From positions 1 through 8,618 of the forward strand of contig JAHBAO020000292.1 of NCBI GenBank assembly GCA_018500065.2: a stretch of DNA of 8,618 bases, written 5' to 3'. Positions 5,919 to 8,618 of the stretch are shown here, piece by piece. The notes beneath the pieces are model-generated. The model had not been told where the DNA came from, made no database searches, and saw nothing but the letters and a program-made list of their open reading frames with translations. Positions within the stretch are counted from its first letter, which is position 1. Every line of letters starts with the position of its first letter. The stretch is from Octadecabacter sp. Its GTDB lineage: Bacteria; Pseudomonadota; Alphaproteobacteria; Rhodobacterales; Rhodobacteraceae. The position numbers and the translations under genes were made by a program.

Positions 5919-7121
5919 TCAAGATTGGGCGTGGCTGCGCAGCCGCATGACCAAGGGGATCATTAATAAAATAAGGGCCCCGCCCATCAAGAACGGTGCT
6001 CCGGGCAAATAGACCCCTTGGTTGTCCACGTAGATTTCGAATATCCAAGTTGACCCTAACGGGGCCAAGAACGCCGCGATTGAAGCGAGGGAGGCAATCA
6101 CGCCTTGAACGAGGCCCTGTTGATCCTCGCGTGCCATGTTGGACGCCATTGCGGTCATCATCGGGGGCGACAGATCAGACAGCGCGGCGAATACCAAAAC
6201 GATCACAAGGCCTGTGACGGTTGTGATCACGCCGAAACCAACAAAGCCAATCAACGCAGACACCATGCCGATTTGCAGCGTGCGAAACTCGCCCATCCGG
6301 TTGATCATTGCTGGCATCAATCCGCCCTGCACGCCCGCCAACAGGATGCCGTATCCTGCAAGTGAAACGCCGATAAGCAACGTCGACCAGTCAAAAAGTT
6401 CACGCGTAAAGAACGCCCAAAGGGTTGGATATACCATGTTGGCGAATTCAAAAATGAATAGACAGATCAGTGGGATGGCGAGGTGCGGGATCTTGAACGC
6501 CTGAATGATTGCACCAAATGGGTTGAGGTTGCGCACCCCGAACGCGCGGCGCTTTTCTGGTGCAAGGCTTTCGGGCAGAACGAACAAGCCAAAGGCCACG
6601 TTGCCTGCCGATAACGCAGCGGCGATCCAGAACGGCGCGGTGATGTGCCATGTGGCGGCAATGCCGCCGATGGCTGGCCCGAGGACAAATCCAATGCCAA
6701 AGGCTGCACCGATCATCCCGAACCGTGCAGCGCGTTCTTGCGGCGTTGAGATATCTGCGATGTAGGCAGTGGCGGTTGTATAGGTTGCGCCTGCGACCCC
6801 TGCCAATATGCGCCCGATCAGCAAGACCCAGAAAACGCTCGCCAGTGCCATGATGACGTAGTCGAGCGCCAACACGAATAAGGCTGCGATCAACACAGGC
6901 TTGCGCCCATAGGCATCCGACAGGCTGCCGATGATGGGGGCAAAAATAAACAAGGCACCCGCATAAGACGCCATCAAAAGGCCGCCCCACAACGCGCCCT
7001 CGCCCGTACTACCTGCCCCGACGCGCTCCATCAGGTCCGGCATGATCGGAAACACGAGGCCGATGCCAATGGCGTCGATCATCAGGGTAACGAGGATGAA
7101 GATGTAAGCGCGGTTGTTCAT
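5919..7121 (-). CDS. TetA-like major facilitator superfamily transporter (TCR/Tet family)
   Basis: A 400-residue inner-membrane protein, of usual size for 12-TM drug:H+ antiporters. Hydrophobic segments are spaced as expected, starting with FILVTLMIDAIGIGLVFPIM (TM1, with the acidic D16). Motif A is GSLSDAYGRKP (65-75) in the TM2-TM3 loop, motif B is around R104 in LLIGRILAG, and antiporter motif C is GFVLGPAIGG (144-153) in TM5. A basic central loop (PEKRRAFGVRNLNPFG) links the halves. The likely role is proton-driven efflux; substrate is not readable, and tetracycline resistance should not be assumed since many chromosomal Tet-like carriers do not confer it. No TetR-type regulator is adjacent. 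The Shine-Dalgarno sequence is poor (GGCCCC before ATG). The gene is divergent from the Hint gene, with a 171-base gap. Confidence 0.92.
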   Translation of the reverse strand: MNNRAYIFILVTLMIDAIGIGLVFPIMPDLMERVGAGSTGEGALWGGLLMASYAGALFIFAPIIGSLSDAYGRKPVLIAALFVLALDYVIMALASVFWVLLIGRILAGVAGATYTTATAYIADISTPQERAARFGMIGAAFGIGFVLGPAIGGIAATWHITAPFWIAAALSAGNVAFGLFVLPESLAPEKRRAFGVRNLNPFGAIIQAFKIPHLAIPLICLFIFEFANMVYPTLWAFFTRELFDWSTLLIGVSLAGYGILLAGVQGGLMPAMINRMGEFRTLQIGMVSALIGFVGFGVITTVTGLVIVLVFAALSDLSPPMMTAMASNMAREDQQGLVQGVIASLASIAAFLAPLGSTWIFEIYVDNQGVYLPGAPFLMGGALILLMIPLVMRLRSHAQS

Positions 7122-7277
7122 GGGGCCATGTCGCGCTTAATCATCGCTACTGGCAAGGGCCAAAAGGGTGGCATGGTGACACCCTTGTGTGAAGAGAGAC
7201 GACGTCTTCGATCATCACTGGCAATGGAGCCAGTTTGCAAACGCATGGTTTTGTGCAACGCTTTCAAGACACAAACT

Positions 7278-7285
7278 GAAGGAGA
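7278..7285 (+). promoter_or_regulatory. ribosome binding site that fixes the Hint gene start
   Basis: GAAGGAGA, with the core AAGGAG at 7279-7284, lies 8 bases before ATG 7293. It is among the strongest Shine-Dalgarno matches in the window. It rules out the in-frame upstream ATGs at 7128 and later, which have none. Confidence 0.8.
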
Positions 7286-7292
7286 ACTTGGA

Positions 7293-7970
7293 ATGGCCGA
7301 AACTGTCGAGGGTGTTTGTCAGTGCACCGCGGTGCAGCGCATAACGAAAGAAACGCAAGTCATGTGGTTTTTTAGATGCTCTAATACGAATGGGATCACT
7401 AAGAACGTAACGATCGCGGGACCAGTGAGCCAGTACCCCGATGAGGAAATCGCAAAACTCGCCGCCATATCCCAATGTGAGAGATGGGTGGCCCATTGCC
7501 TGGACGCAGATACGCTTGTCAAAATGACCGACGGCAGCAAGCAACCGATCTCCTCTCTCAAGCCGGGGGATCAAATTCTTTCCACCACCGATGGACAGGA
7601 CGTTTTTGTCGACACCATCACGTCGGTGGATGTATCCAAACATGACGCAACGCTGACTGTGCCAATTGCAGCTGGCGAGAACCTCGTCGCATCTTCGACA
7701 CAACCTATCCTTTCATCCAAAGGGATGATCAGTGTCGCCAGCCTCGTGACTGACAAACAAGCGGATATTAAATTCGGAACAAACCAGAGCGAAAGTATGC
7801 GTGTTGCCTCTGACGGTATTGAACCAACGTTTCATGAGGCCCCGGTTGATCTATATTCGCTCGCAACGGAACGGTCGGAGTACTTCTTCGTCTCCGAATC
7901 TGAGTTGATCGTGAAATGCAAAGGCCCGTGCGGCGGTGATCCTCCCGGGCCAGGTGGCATTTGTCGGTAA
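7293..7970 (+). CDS. degenerate Hint (hedgehog/intein) domain protein with Cys-containing N-terminal module
   Basis: A 225-residue protein. Residues 1-68 form a module I do not recognise (C9, C11, C29, C62). A Hint fold starts at C69: CLDADTLVKMTDGSKQPI then LKPGDQIL matches intein/hedgehog block A. SSTQPILSSKGMISVASL (134-151) matches block B, and VDLYSLATERSEYFFVSE (185-202) matches block F. In block B the catalytic His is replaced (Q137-P138 where His-Pro is expected). At the end the usual His-Asn is absent (LIVKCKGPCGG). Standard splicing is therefore excluded, and any remaining chemistry would rest on C69. The tail 209-225 is rich in Gly, Pro and Cys. No signal peptide is visible. Sampled 60-base rows are 45-53% G+C by hand count, against about 60% or more in prs and atpC. 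The gene stands alone. It could alternatively be an inactive structural Hint relic. Confidence 0.75.
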   Translation: MAETVEGVCQCTAVQRITKETQVMWFFRCSNTNGITKNVTIAGPVSQYPDEEIAKLAAISQCERWVAHCLDADTLVKMTDGSKQPISSLKPGDQILSTTDGQDVFVDTITSVDVSKHDATLTVPIAAGENLVASSTQPILSSKGMISVASLVTDKQADIKFGTNQSESMRVASDGIEPTFHEAPVDLYSLATERSEYFFVSESELIVKCKGPCGGDPPGPGGICR

Positions 7971-7993
7971 GATCATCCAGTTACACAGGCCAC

Positions 7994-8023
7994 AAAAAAG
8001 GGCGCTCAACTAAGAGCGCCCTT
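7994..8023 (-). terminator. intrinsic terminator of the atp operon, shared with the Hint gene
   Basis: A perfect 10-bp stem AAGGGCGCTC/GAGCGCCCTT (7998-8007 with 8014-8023) has a 6-base loop. Read on the minus strand, the stem runs into six T residues (7994-7999, of which two are in the stem), a classic Rho-independent end for atpC. Read on the plus strand, it is followed by a less T-rich CGTTATT, so it can also stop the Hint transcript. It lies 22 bases past the atpC stop and 27 bases past the Hint stop. Confidence 0.88.
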
Positions 8024-8045
8024 CGTTATTCCGACTTGGTCTTTG

Positions 8046-8444
8046 TCAGGCGACTGATGCAGCCAGCTCGGTCATGGTGTTGCGAACTGCGTCCGCTTCA
8101 TCCGCGCCGTGGCCTGATGCTTTGGCAGCCTCGAAAGCGGCCGTTGCGTCTGCAACCAGCTTGTCCATCGCTTCAGCCGTAGCTTCGGATTTTGGGAACG
8201 CTTTTTCAGCCAGCACGGAAACACCCGTGCCAGTGATTTCAGCGAACCCGCCGGACACGATGTATTCCTCAACGCCACCCGAATGGGTGACGGACAGGAT
8301 ACCTGGGCGCAGTGTGGTGATGGTCGGAGCATGATCAGCCATAGCTGTCATGTCCCCGTCCGCACCCGGGATCTGCACTTCGGTCGCGTCCAGTTCCGCC
8401 AAACGGCGTTCAGGAGAAACGAGATCGAATTTGAAGTCTGCCAT
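8046..8444 (-). CDS. atpC: F1F0 ATP synthase epsilon subunit
   Basis: A 132-residue subunit of the F1 central stalk that couples rotation and can inhibit ATP hydrolysis. The N-terminal beta-sandwich shows FDLVSPERRL, QIPGADGDMTAMADHAP (the conserved G-x-x-G-D-x-x-xLxxHxP region), TTLRPGIL and the GGFAEITGTGVSVLAE strand pair. The C-terminal helical part is Ala-rich. Length is close to the E. coli protein (139). TAGGAG in mRNA sense (8453-8458), 8 bases before the ATG, supports the start. It is the last gene of the operon, 23 bases after atpD and just before the terminator. Confidence 0.96.
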   Translation of the reverse strand: MADFKFDLVSPERRLAELDATEVQIPGADGDMTAMADHAPTITTLRPGILSVTHSGGVEEYIVSGGFAEITGTGVSVLAEKAFPKSEATAEAMDKLVADATAAFEAAKASGHGADEADAVRNTMTELAASVA

Positions 8445-8467
8445 GTGATTGGCTCCTATCGCCTAAA

Positions 8468-8618
8468 TTAAGCTGCGTCTGCAGCCATTTTCTCGGCTTT
8501 GGCTTTCACGTCTTCGATGCCGCCGACCATGTAGAACGCACCTTCTGGAAGGTGGTCATACTCGCCGTCAACAACCGCTTTAAAGGACGCGATTGTGTCT
8601 TCAAGCGGAACCTGAATA
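8468..8618 (-). CDS. atpD: F1F0 ATP synthase beta subunit, 3' partial fragment
   Basis: Only the last 49 codons and stop are inside the window; the gene continues past the right edge. The reading is VPLEDTIASFKAVVDGEYD, then HLPEGAFYMVGGIEDVKAKA, then an Ala-rich end, a textbook AtpD C-terminus. It was read directly from the minus strand and is absent from simple ATG-to-stop lists because its start is outside. The beta subunit carries the catalytic nucleotide sites of F1. It shares a transcript with atpC. Confidence 0.96.
   Translation of the reverse strand, partial: IQVPLEDTIASFKAVVDGEYDHLPEGAFYMVGGIEDVKAKAEKMAADAA

Noticed and set aside
5933..5944. 12-base perfect palindrome GGCTGCGCAGCC
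   Set aside because: Lies inside the last MFS codons, has no T run and no partner copy; likely codon-driven chance.
6448..6990. Second minus-strand frame inside the MFS gene
   Set aside because: The overlapping frame has the expected membrane segments and motifs A to C; this one is Cys/His/Arg-rich noise.
7197..7207. Inverted repeat AGACG-A-CGTCT before the Hint gene as an operator
   Set aside because: Only 5-base arms around an AACGT-like core, with no clear promoter beside it; too weak to call.
7128..7292. Upstream in-frame extension of the Hint gene to ATG 7128 (280 residues)
   Set aside because: No ribosome site there, basic low-complexity residues, and a strong AAGGAG directly before ATG 7293.
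1..8618. CRISPR arrays, insertion sequences, tRNA or rRNA genes
   Set aside because: No regularly spaced repeats, transposase-like frames, terminal inverted repeats or tRNA-like cloverleaf segments were found on reading both strands.

Overview
The window reads as chromosomal DNA of an alphaproteobacterium of the order Rhodobacterales (Roseobacter group). The basis is the style of the proteins (PRPP synthase, RibF, MaoC dehydratase, AtpC and AtpD tails), a moderately high G+C content and tight housekeeping operons. Genus cannot be fixed by eye. No tRNA, rRNA, CRISPR array, insertion sequence or replication origin was seen, and no gene-free stretch exceeds about 170 bases.

Left part (1-3664, all plus strand): the 3' end of a HAD-superfamily class IIA hydrolase; a good sigma70-like promoter; a MaoC-type hotdog dehydratase; a 127-base structured spacer; the bifunctional riboflavin kinase/FMN adenylyltransferase ribF; a YcgN/UPF0260 cysteine-cluster protein that overlaps ribF by 8 bases; and a low-specificity L-threonine aldolase that overlaps ycgN by 1 base. 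The last three look translationally coupled. A pair of adjacent hairpins fills the convergent gap that follows.

Middle (3745-7121): a DsbA/kappa-GST-like 2-hydroxychromene-2-carboxylate isomerase homologue (minus) is divergent from prs (plus, PRPP synthase). prs converges on a small H-type lectin-domain protein (minus), and upstream of that lies a TetA-like 12-TM major facilitator (minus).

Right part (7122-8618): a solitary plus-strand gene codes for a 225-residue protein with a degenerate Hint (hedgehog/intein) domain behind a 68-residue cysteine-containing N-terminal module that I do not recognise. It converges on the end of the F1F0 ATP synthase operon (atpD partial, atpC, minus strand), and the two share a strong hairpin terminator. 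The Hint gene is lower in G+C than its neighbours. It keeps the N-terminal Cys of the Hint fold but has lost the block B His and the terminal His-Asn, so it cannot splice by the standard route. It is the most unusual object in the window.

Functionally, most of the window is core metabolism: flavin cofactors, PRPP, ATP synthesis and amino-acid turnover. The accessory interest is confined to the lectin-like gene, the MFS exporter and the Hint gene.
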